Counted from the stretch's first letter, positions 53,375 to 63,283 are shown. The stretch: DNA of 64,000 nt from Parabacteroides distasonis (GCA_021531775.1 JAFBIU010000008.1:1-64000), one strand, 5' to 3'. The notes: generated from the sequence alone by a model not told the origin. Numbers and translations: made by a program.

Positions 53375-53443
53375 TTGCTACCACAAGGATATAACACTTG
53401 CTACTACGGGGATGTAACATTTGCTACCACGCGTGGTAGCAAA
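53375..53443. repeat. 23-bp tandem repeats ending in a 24-bp palindrome
   Basis: Two 23-bp units (53375-53397 and 53398-53420) begin TTGCTACYAC and contain ATRTAACA. The third start merges into the perfect palindrome TTTGCTACCACG/CGTGGTAGCAAA at 53420-53443. From 53444 to 53853 I see only the inverted repeat at 53671-53709 and no gene. Confidence 0.8.
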
Positions 53444-53670
53444 ATCGCCTCGTCGAATGAGTCTGAAAATACCTCTGCAACTCGTTAATCCATAGCCTCA
53501 TCGTTTCATACCTGTGGAAAAGGGCTCGCGTGAGAGAGGATCAACCGACGAAAATCCGAGTTTATGAGTGCAATAGATATTATTCGAGGAATTCTCATTT
53601 ACATGTAAAGCCCAAAGAGGTGAAAAAATAGAGAAGGTTAAACGGTAAAATTTCAATAAAATCTTTGTTC

Positions 53671-53709
53671 TCTTTGTAACCGCCGTAACTGTTACGGTGG
53701 TTACAAAGA
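53671..53709. repeat. 39-bp near-perfect palindrome with 9-bp-period GTAAC/GTTAC
   Basis: TCTTTGTAACCGCCGTAAC (53671-53689) and GTTACGGTGGTTACAAAGA (53691-53709) pair over 19 bp with one G-T pair and a 1-base centre. GTAAC occurs at 53676 and 53685, GTTAC at 53691 and 53700. Confidence 0.85.
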
Positions 53710-53853
53710 TACGAAGATCTTCGGACATTCTACCCATACATTTGGATCAACGTAAATAAATAAATAAGGTGCCAATCATATGAAAAAAGCCATCCATCAC
53801 GGACAGCTAATCTCAACAATCATCTTAAAACTAACTCTATATCAATTTGCCTT

Positions 53854-54259
53854 TCAGCAAGTGCACAAATCCAATGGAATCTGGCATGTATCGGCAGCCT
53901 GGTGAATATGTCCACAGATCACCCCATCCCAATGAGGTATCTCAGCCAAACGAACCAGCTCTTTCTCAAAATCGGAGATGTAGGAGACTGCGCTCTTCAC
54001 GCGATGTTTCACCTCTTGGGACAACGAATAGTAGGGTTTTCCGCGATAGGCGCGCAGCCGATTGTACCATTTGTTCAACCAGAGCAGGAAGGTATCCCGA
54101 CTTCCTCAATTGCCACCCATCAATTATATCTCCATTTAAAATCAAACGATTACAATCTACACTCTTCAGAGACTTCGTCACCTCGTCCGTACGAGAATGT
54201 TCCAATCCTAAATGAATGTCAGACAAAACAATCGTTTGATAATGCTTTCGTAACATCAT
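53854..54259 (-). pseudogene. remnant of an LpxH-like metallophosphoesterase
   Basis: The minus strand reads MMLRKHYQTIVLSDIHLGLEHSRTDEV...NRLILNGDIIDGWQLRKSG, the DxH and GD metal motifs of the UDP-2,3-diacylglucosamine-hydrolase-like family. After an internal deletion of about 90 codons, homology resumes in another frame with LNKWYNRLRAYRGKPYYSLSQEVKHRVKSAVSYISDFE...DGVICGHIHQAADT, the GHxH motif. The GNHD block and the C-terminus are missing. Non-functional. Confidence 0.85.
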
Positions 54260-54497
54260 ATCGCAAAGAATAATAAATCAGCCTGTAGCTGCATTTCGTT
54301 TTTTACGATACAAAGAAAGACTACTGATGTGACAACGGTATGACGGAACTATAACAATCCGTTATTTTTTTGTTTTGATACACAGAAAAACGTAACCAAA
54401 CCCTTTGAAAATGCTTCAAGAGGTGCTAACACGTCTAAGGTTCGCCACAGCGAATTCCCATCCGACTGTGGCAAACGATAAAACTGCAGAAGGTTTA

Positions 54498-55679
54498 TTA
54501 TAATTCGATCTTCAGATGATCCATCATCACACCGGTCTTCCGACGAGCTTCGGCCACATCCTCGCCACGTGCCAACAGGACGGCCATACGACGATGTCCG
54601 TGTACCTCCGGTTTGCCGAAGAAACGCATCTGCGTGTCGGGTTGCTCCAAGACACGATCCAGATTGCCCAAAGCCAACTGATTGCTGTCACCCTCCACGA
54701 CAACGGCACGCGATGCACCCGGTCCATGGAATGCAATGTTCGGAATGGGCAAGCCCAAGACGGCCCGTGCATGCAAGGCAAACTGAGAAAGATCCTGCGT
54801 GATCATCGTCACCATACCGGTGTCGTGCGGACGCGGAGAGACCTCGCTGAAGATCACCTCATTCCCCTTCACGAAGAGTTCAACACCAAAGATGCCACGG
54901 CCACCCAATGCCTCGGTAATCTTACTGGCAATCTCGCGAGCCTTGGCCTTGGCCTCCGGACTCATCACCTGCGGCTGCCACGATTCACGATAGTCTCCAT
55001 CAACCTGTACATGGCCGACCGGCTCCAAGAAGGAGGTTCCACCGATGTGGCGCACGGTCAACTGGGTGATCTCGTAATCGAAATCAACAAATCCCTCGAC
55101 AATCACCTTTCCAGCTCCGGCACGTCCCCCCTCCTGTGCATAATGCCAGGCAGGTTCGATATCTTCCGCCTTGCGAATCACACTCTGGCCATGGCCACTG
55201 GAGCTCATGATCGGTTTCACCACACAGGGCATGCCAATCACTTCGACAGCCTCCTTAAATTCAGCTTCCGTAGCGGCAAAGCGATAGGGAGAGGTAGGCA
55301 AGCCCAATTCTTCGGCAGCCAACCGACGGATACCCTCGCGGTTCATCGTCAACCAAGTGGCACGTGCGGTCGGAATCACATGATAGCCCTCCTGCTCCAA
55401 CTCCATCAAGGTGGTGGTGGCAATGGCCTCTACTTCGGGCACAATGTAATCCGGCTTCTCCTGTTCGATGATGGCCCGCAGTGCTGCTCCATCCAACATC
55501 GAAACAACATACGAGCGATGGGCTACCTGCATGGCCGGTGCATTCGCATATTTATCCAACGCGATGACCTCTACGCCATAACGTTGTAACTCAATCACAA
55601 ATTCTTTGCCCAGTTCACCAGAACCGCAAAGTACCACTTTCGTGGCCCGGGGAGATAAAGGTGTTCCTATTGTTACCAT
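54498..55679 (-). CDS. purT: formate-dependent phosphoribosylglycinamide formyltransferase 2
   Basis: A 393-residue ATP-grasp enzyme that formylates GAR with formate and ATP in purine synthesis, a folate-free alternative to Pur[44 protein letters not shown] is the N-terminal preATP-grasp signature. [32 protein letters not shown] and [19 protein letters not shown] are the ATP-grasp core. The promoter at 55716-55723 supports ATG 55679 ([10 protein letters not shown]) over longer forms. Monocistronic. Confidence 0.96.
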   Translation of the reverse strand: MVTIGTPLSPRATKVVLCGSGELGKEFVIELQRYGVEVIALDKYANAPAMQVAHRSYVVSMLDGAALRAIIEQEKPDYIVPEVEAIATTTLMELEQEGYHVIPTARATWLTMNREGIRRLAAEELGLPTSPYRFAATEAEFKEAVEVIGMPCVVKPIMSSSGHGQSVIRKAEDIEPAWHYAQEGGRAGAGKVIVEGFVDFDYEITQLTVRHIGGTSFLEPVGHVQVDGDYRESWQPQVMSPEAKAKAREIASKITEALGGRGIFGVELFVKGNEVIFSEVSPRPHDTGMVTMITQDLSQFALHARAVLGLPIPNIAFHGPGASRAVVVEGDSNQLALGNLDRVLEQPDTQMRFFGKPEVHGHRRMAVLLARGEDVAEARRKTGVMMDHLKIEL

Positions 55680-55715
55680 ATTTCCTGCTTTTATGTATAT
55701 AATGTATTGATGATG

Positions 55716-55723
55716 CAAAGGTA
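55716..55723 (-). promoter_or_regulatory. promoter of purT
   Basis: CAAAGGTA reads TACCTTTG on the minus strand, 37 bp upstream of ATG 55679. Confidence 0.65.
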
Positions 55724-55899
55724 AGAAAAGGATCCTCCTATCGCCGTTAAAATAGTATAATTATCAGAACTATGCGATACAAGGTATTGATATAGTCTAT
55801 ACATTTGCAGCAGACAAGCAGAAAAATACGAGCCGATATGTAACTTATAGGATCGTTTCTTCGTCTAAAGAGTAAAGTACAATAAAAACTAATGAGTAT

Positions 55900-56586
55900 A
55901 TGATGATACAACTGCGAGACATTAACAAGACATACAACAACGGTGCGCCGCTCCACGTACTGAAAGGCATTGACCTCGATGTCGAAAAGGGCGAGATGGT
56001 CTCCATCATGGGTGCATCAGGTTCCGGTAAATCCACCCTGCTGAACATCTTAGGCATCTTGGACACCTATGACAGCGGTACGTATCATCTGAACGGACAG
56101 CTGATCCAACATTTGAGTGAAAGCAGGGCAGCTGAATTGCGCAACCGGATGATCGGCTTTATCTTTCAGTCGTTCAATCTGATCTCCTTCAAGAATGCAG
56201 TAGAGAACGTGGCATTGCCCCTCTACTATCAAGGGATCAACCGCAAACGCAGGAATGCCATGGCACTGGATTACCTGGATATGGTGGGCTTGAAGGATTG
56301 GGCGGAGCACATGCCCAATGAGATGTCCGGCGGACAGAAACAGCGTGTGGCCATTGCCCGTGCCCTGATAGCCAAACCGCAGATCATCCTGGCCGACGAG
56401 CCGACCGGTGCCTTGGACAGCAAGACAACTGTCGAAGTGATGCAACTGCTCCGACAAGTCAACTTGGAGGGAATGACGATGGTCATTGTAACACACGAGC
56501 CCTCGGTGGCGGAAGCGACCGACCGCATTATCCGTGTGAAGGATGGATTGATTGAACGGGTAGAGAAAGGGAACGGTCATGTTTGA
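55900..56586 (+). CDS. ABC exporter ATP-binding protein (MacB/LolD type)
   Basis: A 228-residue ATPase. Walker A GASGSGKST (about residues 39-47), signature MSGGQKQRVAIARAL (about 142-156) and Walker B IILADEPTGALD (about 164-175) are intact. NIVSFKNAVENV-like Q-loop context (FIFQSFNLISFKNAVENVALPLYYQG) is typical of the MacB/LolD group. It overlaps the first permease gene by 8 bp. It powers the tripartite exporter encoded by the four following genes. Confidence 0.93.
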   Translation: MMIQLRDINKTYNNGAPLHVLKGIDLDVEKGEMVSIMGASGSGKSTLLNILGILDTYDSGTYHLNGQLIQHLSESRAAELRNRMIGFIFQSFNLISFKNAVENVALPLYYQGINRKRRNAMALDYLDMVGLKDWAEHMPNEMSGGQKQRVAIARALIAKPQIILADEPTGALDSKTTVEVMQLLRQVNLEGMTMVIVTHEPSVAEATDRIIRVKDGLIERVEKGNGHV

Positions 56587-57853
56587 TTTTGATAATTTTC
56601 GCGAAATATGGAGTACGATTCGGAAGAACAAACTCCGCACCTTCCTGACCGGCTTTTCGGTAGCGTGGGGTATCTTCATGCTGATCACCCTGCTGGGAGC
56701 CGGCAATGGATTACGCAACGGTGTGATGCTCAACTTCCGGAACATGTCCATGAACAAGGTTGAGGTATGGACCCGTTACACCACGCTTCCCTGGAAAGGA
56801 ATGCCGACCAACCGGAGCCTGAAATTCCAGGAAAAGGACTTCGAAGCGATCAAGCTGCTCCATCCGGAGATCGACCAGATTTCGGCCACTGTTTCCCATT
56901 CGGATACGCTCTACTTTGAACAGGAATACATCACAGGAGAGATGAGTGGTGTCTATCCCGATCATGCGGATATCAATTATGTCAATGTAGATGCCAAGAA
57001 TGGTCGTTTCATCAATGACTTGGACATGCACAGCGAACGGAAAGTGATTGTATTGAGCCCCCGCATGGCTGAAGTACTCTTCCGCCAGACAGACCCCATC
57101 GGTCAGTATGTCAAAGCGGGAAACACCATGTATCAGGTAGTCGGGGTCTATAACGACGATGAGAAAAGCAACAATGCACCGGCCTACATCCCCTTCACGA
57201 CCGCCCGTACCCTTTATAACAAAGGATATGGTTTTAACAGCGTCAGTTTTACGTTGAAAGGGGTTGTGACCGAGAAGGAAAACGAAGCATTCGAGCAGCG
57301 GTTCCGACACAATCTGGCCTACTTGATGAACTTCAATCCGGATGACACCAATGCGATCGGACTTTGGAATACTGCCAGAGACTTCCGTATGACCAATAAT
57401 ATACTGACAGGAATCCTGGCCTTCATCTGGATCGTCGGCATCAGTACCCTCATGGCCGGTATCGTCGGTGTCAGCAACATCATGCTGATTACGGTCCGCG
57501 AACGTACACGGGAATTTGGCATCCGGAAGGCCATCGGAGCCAAGCCGGCCTCGATCCTGCGCTTGGTCATCAGCGAATCGGTCTTGGTGACTGCGGTCTT
57601 CGGATACATGGGTATGGTCTTGGGCATCGGATTGACGGAACTGATCAACTACGGAATGATGATGGCCGGCGTCGGACAATCCTCGGGAGGTAATCCCGGT
57701 GAGAACATGACCATCTTCTACAACCCGACCGTCAATCTGAACGTGGCCTTGGCAGCCACCTGCCTGATCGTGATTGCCGGGGTACTGGCAGGCTATTTTC
57801 CTGCCCGCAAAGCGACAAAAATTAGTGCAATCGAAGCCATGCGCTCCGAATAA
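56579..57853 (+). CDS. MacB-type ABC permease, first subunit
   Basis: A 424-residue permease with the MacB/FtsX layout. The first membrane helix is at about residues 18-40 (FLTGFSVAWGIFMLITLLGAG). A periplasmic MacB_PCD domain runs to about 275, then three helices (about 285-310, 335-362 and 385-408) end in ARKATKISAIEAMRSE, the conserved tail. It pairs with the next permease as a heterodimer (inference from tandem order). Confidence 0.92.
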   Translation: MFDFDNFREIWSTIRKNKLRTFLTGFSVAWGIFMLITLLGAGNGLRNGVMLNFRNMSMNKVEVWTRYTTLPWKGMPTNRSLKFQEKDFEAIKLLHPEIDQISATVSHSDTLYFEQEYITGEMSGVYPDHADINYVNVDAKNGRFINDLDMHSERKVIVLSPRMAEVLFRQTDPIGQYVKAGNTMYQVVGVYNDDEKSNNAPAYIPFTTARTLYNKGYGFNSVSFTLKGVVTEKENEAFEQRFRHNLAYLMNFNPDDTNAIGLWNTARDFRMTNNILTGILAFIWIVGISTLMAGIVGVSNIMLITVRERTREFGIRKAIGAKPASILRLVISESVLVTAVFGYMGMVLGIGLTELINYGMMMAGVGQSSGGNPGENMTIFYNPTVNLNVALAATCLIVIAGVLAGYFPARKATKISAIEAMRSE

Positions 57854-57873
57854 CCCTCTAAAACAGAAATATT

Positions 57874-59142
57874 ATGCATTTTTTTGATTCAGACAGATGG
57901 ACCGAAATATGGGTCACCATCACCCGTAACAAAACCCGCAGTTTCATGACCTGCTTCGGCGTATTTTGGGGAATACTCATGTTGGTGATTCTCCTCTCGG
58001 CGGGTGTGGGACTGAAAAATGCCATCTTCCATCAGGTGGAGGGTTTTGCCAGTAACTCCGTCTTCTTCTATGCGGACCGGACCAGCGAAGCCTACAAAGG
58101 TTTCAACAAAGGAAGACAATGGAACATGCGCAACCGGGACATGGATCTGATTCGGGAGCATGTGCCGGAGATCGAGGCGATATCACCCGTTCTTTGGGGC
58201 AGCCGCTCTGAAAAGAATGTCTCGCATGGCAACTTGTCGGGAAGCTATACCGTACAGGGATTGCATTCCGACTACTTCAAGATCATCAGTATGAAGATCT
58301 ATTACGGACGACTCTTCAACGAGAACGACCTGCGCGAGAAGCGGAAAGTCTGCGTGATCGGAACCGACGTGAACAAGAATCTGTTCCATAACGCAGATCC
58401 CTGCGGACAATACATCCGTGTCAATGGGCTCTACTATCAGGTGATCGGAGTCATCGACCAGATAGCAGAAGGGGTGAACATCGGTGGACGTACCAAAGAG
58501 TGCGTTTATATACCCTTCACCACCCTCCAGCAGACCTTGAACCAGGGCGATATACTCCATTTCCTCTGTGTCTGTCTCAAGGAAGGCTCATCCGTCAATC
58601 GGGTGGCTGAGGATATCAAGAGCATCATCTACCAGCAGAACAAGATTGCCCCTACCGATCCGCAGGCATTGGGCATCATCAATGTAGCGGCCCAGTTCGA
58701 GACCTTCCAAATGCTCTTTTCCGGCATTGATTTCCTGATCTGGCTGGTCGGTATGGGTACCCTGTTGGCCGGTATCATCGGCATCAGCAACATCATGATG
58801 GTGACGGTCAAGGAGCGTACCAAGGAGATCGGTGTCAGACGAGCCATCGGTGCCAAGCCCTTCGACATCATCTCGCAAGTGATGAGCGAAAGCCTGGTAT
58901 TAACTGCACTGGCGGGTCTGTTGGGTCTCAGCACCGGTGTGTTCATCATGGATCTGGTCGATCAGCTCTTTACTGCCCAACTGGAGTCAGGACAAGAGGT
59001 CATCCTGCTGCACCCCGGTGTCGATATACAGACAGCCTTGGTAGCCACTGCAGTCTTGTTGATCAGCGGTCTGATGGCCGGACTGATTCCTGCCTGGCGA
59101 GCCATGCAAATCAAGGCCATTGATGCCATTCGGGAAGAATAA
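57874..59142 (+). CDS. MacB-type ABC permease, second subunit
   Basis: A 422-residue paralogue of the preceding permease with the same topology: first helix SFMTCFGVFWGILMLVILLSAG, periplasmic domain to about 275, then IWLVGMGTLLAGIIGISNIMMVTVKERTKEIGVRRAIGAKP and two more helices, ending RAMQIKAIDAIREE. It starts 20 bp after the first permease gene. Confidence 0.92.
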   Translation: MHFFDSDRWTEIWVTITRNKTRSFMTCFGVFWGILMLVILLSAGVGLKNAIFHQVEGFASNSVFFYADRTSEAYKGFNKGRQWNMRNRDMDLIREHVPEIEAISPVLWGSRSEKNVSHGNLSGSYTVQGLHSDYFKIISMKIYYGRLFNENDLREKRKVCVIGTDVNKNLFHNADPCGQYIRVNGLYYQVIGVIDQIAEGVNIGGRTKECVYIPFTTLQQTLNQGDILHFLCVCLKEGSSVNRVAEDIKSIIYQQNKIAPTDPQALGIINVAAQFETFQMLFSGIDFLIWLVGMGTLLAGIIGISNIMMVTVKERTKEIGVRRAIGAKPFDIISQVMSESLVLTALAGLLGLSTGVFIMDLVDQLFTAQLESGQEVILLHPGVDIQTALVATAVLLISGLMAGLIPAWRAMQIKAIDAIREE

Positions 59143-59182
59143 AAAACGATTATATGAATAAAATAAAAAAACAGATATCATC

Positions 59183-60298
59183 ATGAAGAATCCTATTGTT
59201 AGCAAAATCCTGCGCATCTGCCTACTGAGTTTGATAGGCATTGCAGTCTTCGGTACGTTCTATTTCCTCTGGAAAAAAGCACAACCGACCATCACGGTGT
59301 ATGAAATCGTACAGCCCAAGCGCGACACGATCGAAACCAAGACAGTGGCTACCGGCAATGTGGAGCCCCGCTTCGAGGTTGCCATCAAGCCACAGATTTC
59401 CGGTATCATTGCTGAATTGAAGAAAGAGGCAGGCCAGATGGTACAGGCCGGTGAGATCATCGCGACCATCAAGGTCATCCCGGAGATGGTGCAGTTGAAC
59501 AGTGCCGAATCACGTGTCAACGTAGCCGAAATCTCCCTGAAGCAGGTTCAGGAGGTCTATAAACGCGACGAACAGCTGTTCCAACAGGGCGTGATTGCCA
59601 AAGAGGAGTTTGAGAAATCCAAAGCAGAGTATCTGAAATCGGTCGAAGAGCGTGACAACGCACAGAGTGCACTGGAGATCATCCGCGACGGTATCGCCAA
59701 GAACTCCAATGTCAGCAGTACGACCCAAATACGCAGTACCATCACCGGTATGATTCTGGATATTCCGGTCAAGGTGGGAAATTCCGTCATTCAGGCAAAT
59801 AACTTCAACGACGGTACTACCATCGCTACGGTGGCAGACATGAATGACATGATCTTCAAAGGGAATGTCGATGAGACTGAAATCGGACGCATTCACGAGG
59901 GGATGCCAATCAAGCTGACCATTGGAGCGATGGGTAGCCGTACGTTTGATGCCAACTTAGAATATGTGTCACCGAAAGGTGTGGAGAAGAATGGTGCCAT
60001 CCAGTTTGAGATGAAGGCAGCCATCCAAATTCCGGACGATACCTTTATCCGTGCAGGCTACAGTGCCAATGCGGAGATCGTTTTGCAACGGGCAGAGGAT
60101 GTCATGGTGTTGCCCGAAAGTACCATCGAGTTTCATGGCGACTCGGCTTTCGTGCAGTTGGTCAAGAGTGAAAGCCCAGAACAGCTGTTTGAACGCCATC
60201 CCGTCGAAGTGGGATTGTCGGACGGTATCAACATCGAGATCAAGTCGGGTCTGACCTTGGACGACAAGGTCAAAGGAAATGCGAAAGAGAATAAGTAA
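59183..60298 (+). CDS. membrane-fusion (HlyD/MacA-type) subunit
   Basis: A 371-residue periplasmic adaptor. N-terminal membrane anchor (ILRICLLSLIGIAVFGTFYFL), lipoyl halves around AIKPQISGIIAELKKEAGQMVQAGEIIATI and STTQIRSTITGMILDIPVKVGNSV, an alpha-hairpin between them (about residues 115-175) and a beta-barrel/MP domain to the end. It links the MacB-like permeases to the TolC-like channel encoded next. Confidence 0.92.
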   Translation: MKNPIVSKILRICLLSLIGIAVFGTFYFLWKKAQPTITVYEIVQPKRDTIETKTVATGNVEPRFEVAIKPQISGIIAELKKEAGQMVQAGEIIATIKVIPEMVQLNSAESRVNVAEISLKQVQEVYKRDEQLFQQGVIAKEEFEKSKAEYLKSVEERDNAQSALEIIRDGIAKNSNVSSTTQIRSTITGMILDIPVKVGNSVIQANNFNDGTTIATVADMNDMIFKGNVDETEIGRIHEGMPIKLTIGAMGSRTFDANLEYVSPKGVEKNGAIQFEMKAAIQIPDDTFIRAGYSANAEIVLQRAEDVMVLPESTIEFHGDSAFVQLVKSESPEQLFERHPVEVGLSDGINIEIKSGLTLDDKVKGNAKENK

Positions 60299-60322
60299 TC
60301 ACCCCTTAAGAGACAAGCACGT

Positions 60323-61678
60323 ATGAAAAAGAGTTTATTCATTGGGATGGCCTGTTGGTTGACCACTGCTTCTGTGGGAGCACAAGAGCCAGCCAGTCCT
60401 TGGACACTGGAAGAGTGTATCCGGTATGCCATCGAACACAATATCACCCTGAAACAACAGGAGCAGGTACAAGCCAACCGGGAGGTGGAATTGCAAACCA
60501 ACCGTGCTGCCTGGCTACCGGCTGTGAATGCCAATATGGGACAGAGCTTCCAATTCGGACGTGCCAGCACCAAATCGGGTGTGATTGTGGATCAGAATGC
60601 CTCCAATACCTCGTTCAATATCAACCTGGACATGCCGCTCTTTGATGGCATGAAGACCTACCACAACATTGCAGCCAGCAAGTTGAACCTGAAGGCTGCC
60701 ATGGAAACGCTCAATAAGGCGAAAGAGGATCTCTCCATCCAGATTGCTTCCACCTACCTGCAGGTGCTCTACAACAAAGAGCTGCTGAAGATTGCCGAGT
60801 TGCAGATTGCCTTGGATCAGGAACAGGTGCAACGGACAGAGGCTCTGGTCAACAACGGAAAGGTACCCCTCTCCCAACTGTACGACATCAAGGCACAGTT
60901 GGCCAAAGACGAAGTGACACGCACCGAGGCGGCCAACAATGTGCAGTTGGCACTCCTCGACCTGGCTCAAAGTTTGGAATTGGAACAGGAGGAAAAGGGG
61001 TTTGACATTCCCGCACCTACCCAAGTGGATGCGATCGAAGCCAACATGGGGAGTCTGTTGCCTCCCGACTTGATCTACGATCACGCCATCAGCTTCAAGC
61101 CGCAGATCAAAGAACAGGAGTATCTGTTGGCAAACCAAAAGGAGCTGCTGAAGGTGGCGCAATCAGGCTACTACCCCAAACTGAACTTCGGTGCCAGCTA
61201 TAGCAACGGTTATTACCATACGTCAGGGGGTGCTAGTCAATATTTTGACAACCTCTCCTTCGGCGAGCAGCTGAAACAGAACGGCCAGAAGATCGTGGGA
61301 TTCTCCCTGAGCATTCCGCTGTTCAACCGTCTCCAGGTACGCAACAGCGTGCGCTCCTCACGCATTGGGATCCGCAACCAAGAGTTGGCGATGGAGAACA
61401 CCAAGAAGCAGTTGTACAAGGAGATCCAGAAGGCCTTCTATGATGCCTCAGCTGCCCAGCAAAAGTATCAGGCTTCCGACAAATCGGTCGAAGCCAACCG
61501 GGAGGCATTCCATTATGCCCAGCAGAAATATGAGGCCGGCAAGAGCACGGTCTTTGAGTTTAATGAGGCAAAGACCAAATATGCCCAAAGTCTGGCAGAG
61601 CAGGCACAGGCCAAGTATGACTACATCTTCCGGGCCAAGATTTTGGATTTTTACGACGGGAAACCGTTGCGATTATAA
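60323..61678 (+). CDS. TolC-family outer membrane efflux protein
   Basis: A 451-residue channel protein with a signal peptide (MKKSLFIGMACWLTTASVGAQ). Two OEP repeats are visible: WTLEECIRYAIEHNITLKQQEQVQANREVELQTNRAAWLPAVNANMGQSF in the first half, and IKEQEYLLANQKELLKVAQSGYYPKLNFGASYSNGYY with IPLFNRLQVRNSVRSSRI in the second. It is the last gene of a five-gene ATPase-permease-permease-adaptor-channel operon, the complete set for MacAB-TolC-like export of a peptide, lipopeptide or drug. Confidence 0.93.
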   Translation: MKKSLFIGMACWLTTASVGAQEPASPWTLEECIRYAIEHNITLKQQEQVQANREVELQTNRAAWLPAVNANMGQSFQFGRASTKSGVIVDQNASNTSFNINLDMPLFDGMKTYHNIAASKLNLKAAMETLNKAKEDLSIQIASTYLQVLYNKELLKIAELQIALDQEQVQRTEALVNNGKVPLSQLYDIKAQLAKDEVTRTEAANNVQLALLDLAQSLELEQEEKGFDIPAPTQVDAIEANMGSLLPPDLIYDHAISFKPQIKEQEYLLANQKELLKVAQSGYYPKLNFGASYSNGYYHTSGGASQYFDNLSFGEQLKQNGQKIVGFSLSIPLFNRLQVRNSVRSSRIGIRNQELAMENTKKQLYKEIQKAFYDASAAQQKYQASDKSVEANREAFHYAQQKYEAGKSTVFEFNEAKTKYAQSLAEQAQAKYDYIFRAKILDFYDGKPLRL

Positions 61679-61722
61679 ACAATCTATTTTATTCACACAC
61701 AAAGAAGAGTTATCCATGGATG

Positions 61723-61757
61723 AAAAACGGGTGACAGCCGTGAGGCTGACACCCGTT
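61723..61757 (-). terminator. Rho-independent terminator of the oxidoreductase gene
   Basis: AACGGGTGACAGCC (61726-61739) and GGCTGACACCCGTT (61744-61757) form a 14-bp stem with one mismatch and a GTGA loop. A-run 61723-61727 gives the U-tract on the minus strand. It may also stop plus-strand readthrough from the TolC gene. Confidence 0.85.
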
Positions 61758-61777
61758 GTATTATATATGCCTGTCGA

Positions 61778-63241
61778 TTACTTCGGACAATAGGGCAATG
61801 TGTAAGGATTGCGATATTGATACCAGTACAGACGATGGGCAGCTGCCTCCTGATCGCCATCGAAGCTCAACGTAGCCGGATTCCAACGCACCGGACGTCC
61901 CAACTCGCGGGCAATGTTCTGCAAGCAGCAGAGTGTATTGGTGCTGCAACCCACCTCAACCGGAGCGATCGGGTTCTGACGCGAACGGACACAGTCGATG
62001 AAGTTCTGCATGTGCGGAGCACTGGTCTCATAGCTACCGGCCATACCACCCTTCTTCTCCTCTTTCTTGTTCTTTTTCTTCTTCTTGGCCTCTTCTTCCT
62101 CCTGACGTTTGCGCTCTTCCATCAGTTTCTTCCACTGCTCCGGATTCAACGGACGCTGACCTGCCAATTCAGCCGGTACTTTCGAGGGATCTGAACAAGC
62201 TAAATATCCACGAGCCACTTCGATCCATCCCTTGTCACCGATAAACTTGATACCTTGAGCCCCTTCGTTGTCATCCAAGTAGGGTTGCTCGGTCATCACG
62301 ATGCCGTTGGCATAGCGCATCGTAGCATATTTCGTGCCGTTATACCCCTTCGGGATAAACTCAACCGGACCGGATCCATCCATACCGATGGCGGCCTGCG
62401 CAATGTCAAACATGTGGGCACCCCAGTCAGCTGTATAACCGTTACCTGTCTCCTGATACCAGCGCCAAGCACCCCACAACTGTTCGTTCATCTCCGGATC
62501 CAATGAAATGGGAGGACAGAGATCGGGATGATAATGGATCTTCGGATCATTCAACGGACCCATCCACTGGTTGAAGTTCAGATTGGCCGGTACCGGCATC
62601 TCCGGCAGACTCAGGGGCGTAGGCGGTTCACCGACACGGGCATAGATCTTTTCGATATGACCGATGGCACCTGTCTGTACCAATTCGATGGCCTTCTGGA
62701 ACTCCTTGCTGGAGCGCTGCTGGCTTCCTACCTGCAAGACCCGACGGTTCTCACGCACGGCACGCACCATGGCCAAACCCTCTGTGATCGTATAAGCCAA
62801 CGGCTTCTGGCAATAAACATCCTTGCCTGACTGACAAGCATGAATGGTGGTCAACGCATGCCAGTGGTCTGGAGTAGCTACCTCAATGGCATCAATATCT
62901 TTCCGACGCAGCATATCTTCGTAAAATTCATACTGGTCGCAACGTTCATTCATACCTTTTGCCTTCTGCCAAGCAGCCACGCGACGACGGAAACGCTCCG
63001 TCTTCATCGTATCCACATCACAGCAGGCAGCCACCTGTACCCCCGGACATCCGGCAAAGCCTGCAAAATCAGAAAGAGCCTGCTGGCCCAAACCGATGAA
63101 ACCTAACACAACCCGATCGCTCGGGGCAATACGGACACCATCAATGGCCCAACTGGGCAGGATGGTAAAACTGGCCAATCCCAAAGCGGAAAGGCCCAAA
63201 AACTTACGGCGACTCATGCCGTTCTCTTTGTTCTCGCTCAT
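61778..63241 (-). CDS. Gfo/Idh/MocA-family oxidoreductase, Tat-exported
   Basis: A 487-residue NAD(P)-dependent oxidoreductase. The N-terminus MSRRKFLGLSALGLASFTILPSWA is a twin-arginine signal (SRRKFLG). The Rossmann fold has VVLGFIGLGQQAL and ACCDVD. EVATPDHWHALTTI and DVYCQKPLAYT (CQKP in place of the classic EKP, usual for this secreted subgroup) follow. The C-terminal sugar-binding domain has WGAHMFDIAQAAIG. A Lys/Glu-rich insertion (about residues 385-408) is unusual. Likely acts on a glycan or cyclitol in the periplasm; substrate unknown. Confidence 0.88.
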   Translation of the reverse strand: MSENKENGMSRRKFLGLSALGLASFTILPSWAIDGVRIAPSDRVVLGFIGLGQQALSDFAGFAGCPGVQVAACCDVDTMKTERFRRRVAAWQKAKGMNERCDQYEFYEDMLRRKDIDAIEVATPDHWHALTTIHACQSGKDVYCQKPLAYTITEGLAMVRAVRENRRVLQVGSQQRSSKEFQKAIELVQTGAIGHIEKIYARVGEPPTPLSLPEMPVPANLNFNQWMGPLNDPKIHYHPDLCPPISLDPEMNEQLWGAWRWYQETGNGYTADWGAHMFDIAQAAIGMDGSGPVEFIPKGYNGTKYATMRYANGIVMTEQPYLDDNEGAQGIKFIGDKGWIEVARGYLACSDPSKVPAELAGQRPLNPEQWKKLMEERKRQEEEEAKKKKKNKKEEKKGGMAGSYETSAPHMQNFIDCVRSRQNPIAPVEVGCSTNTLCCLQNIARELGRPVRWNPATLSFDGDQEAAAHRLYWYQYRNPYTLPYCPK

Positions 63242-63283
63242 GGTATATACATATATTACATAATGTAAGATACGTTTGTATCT

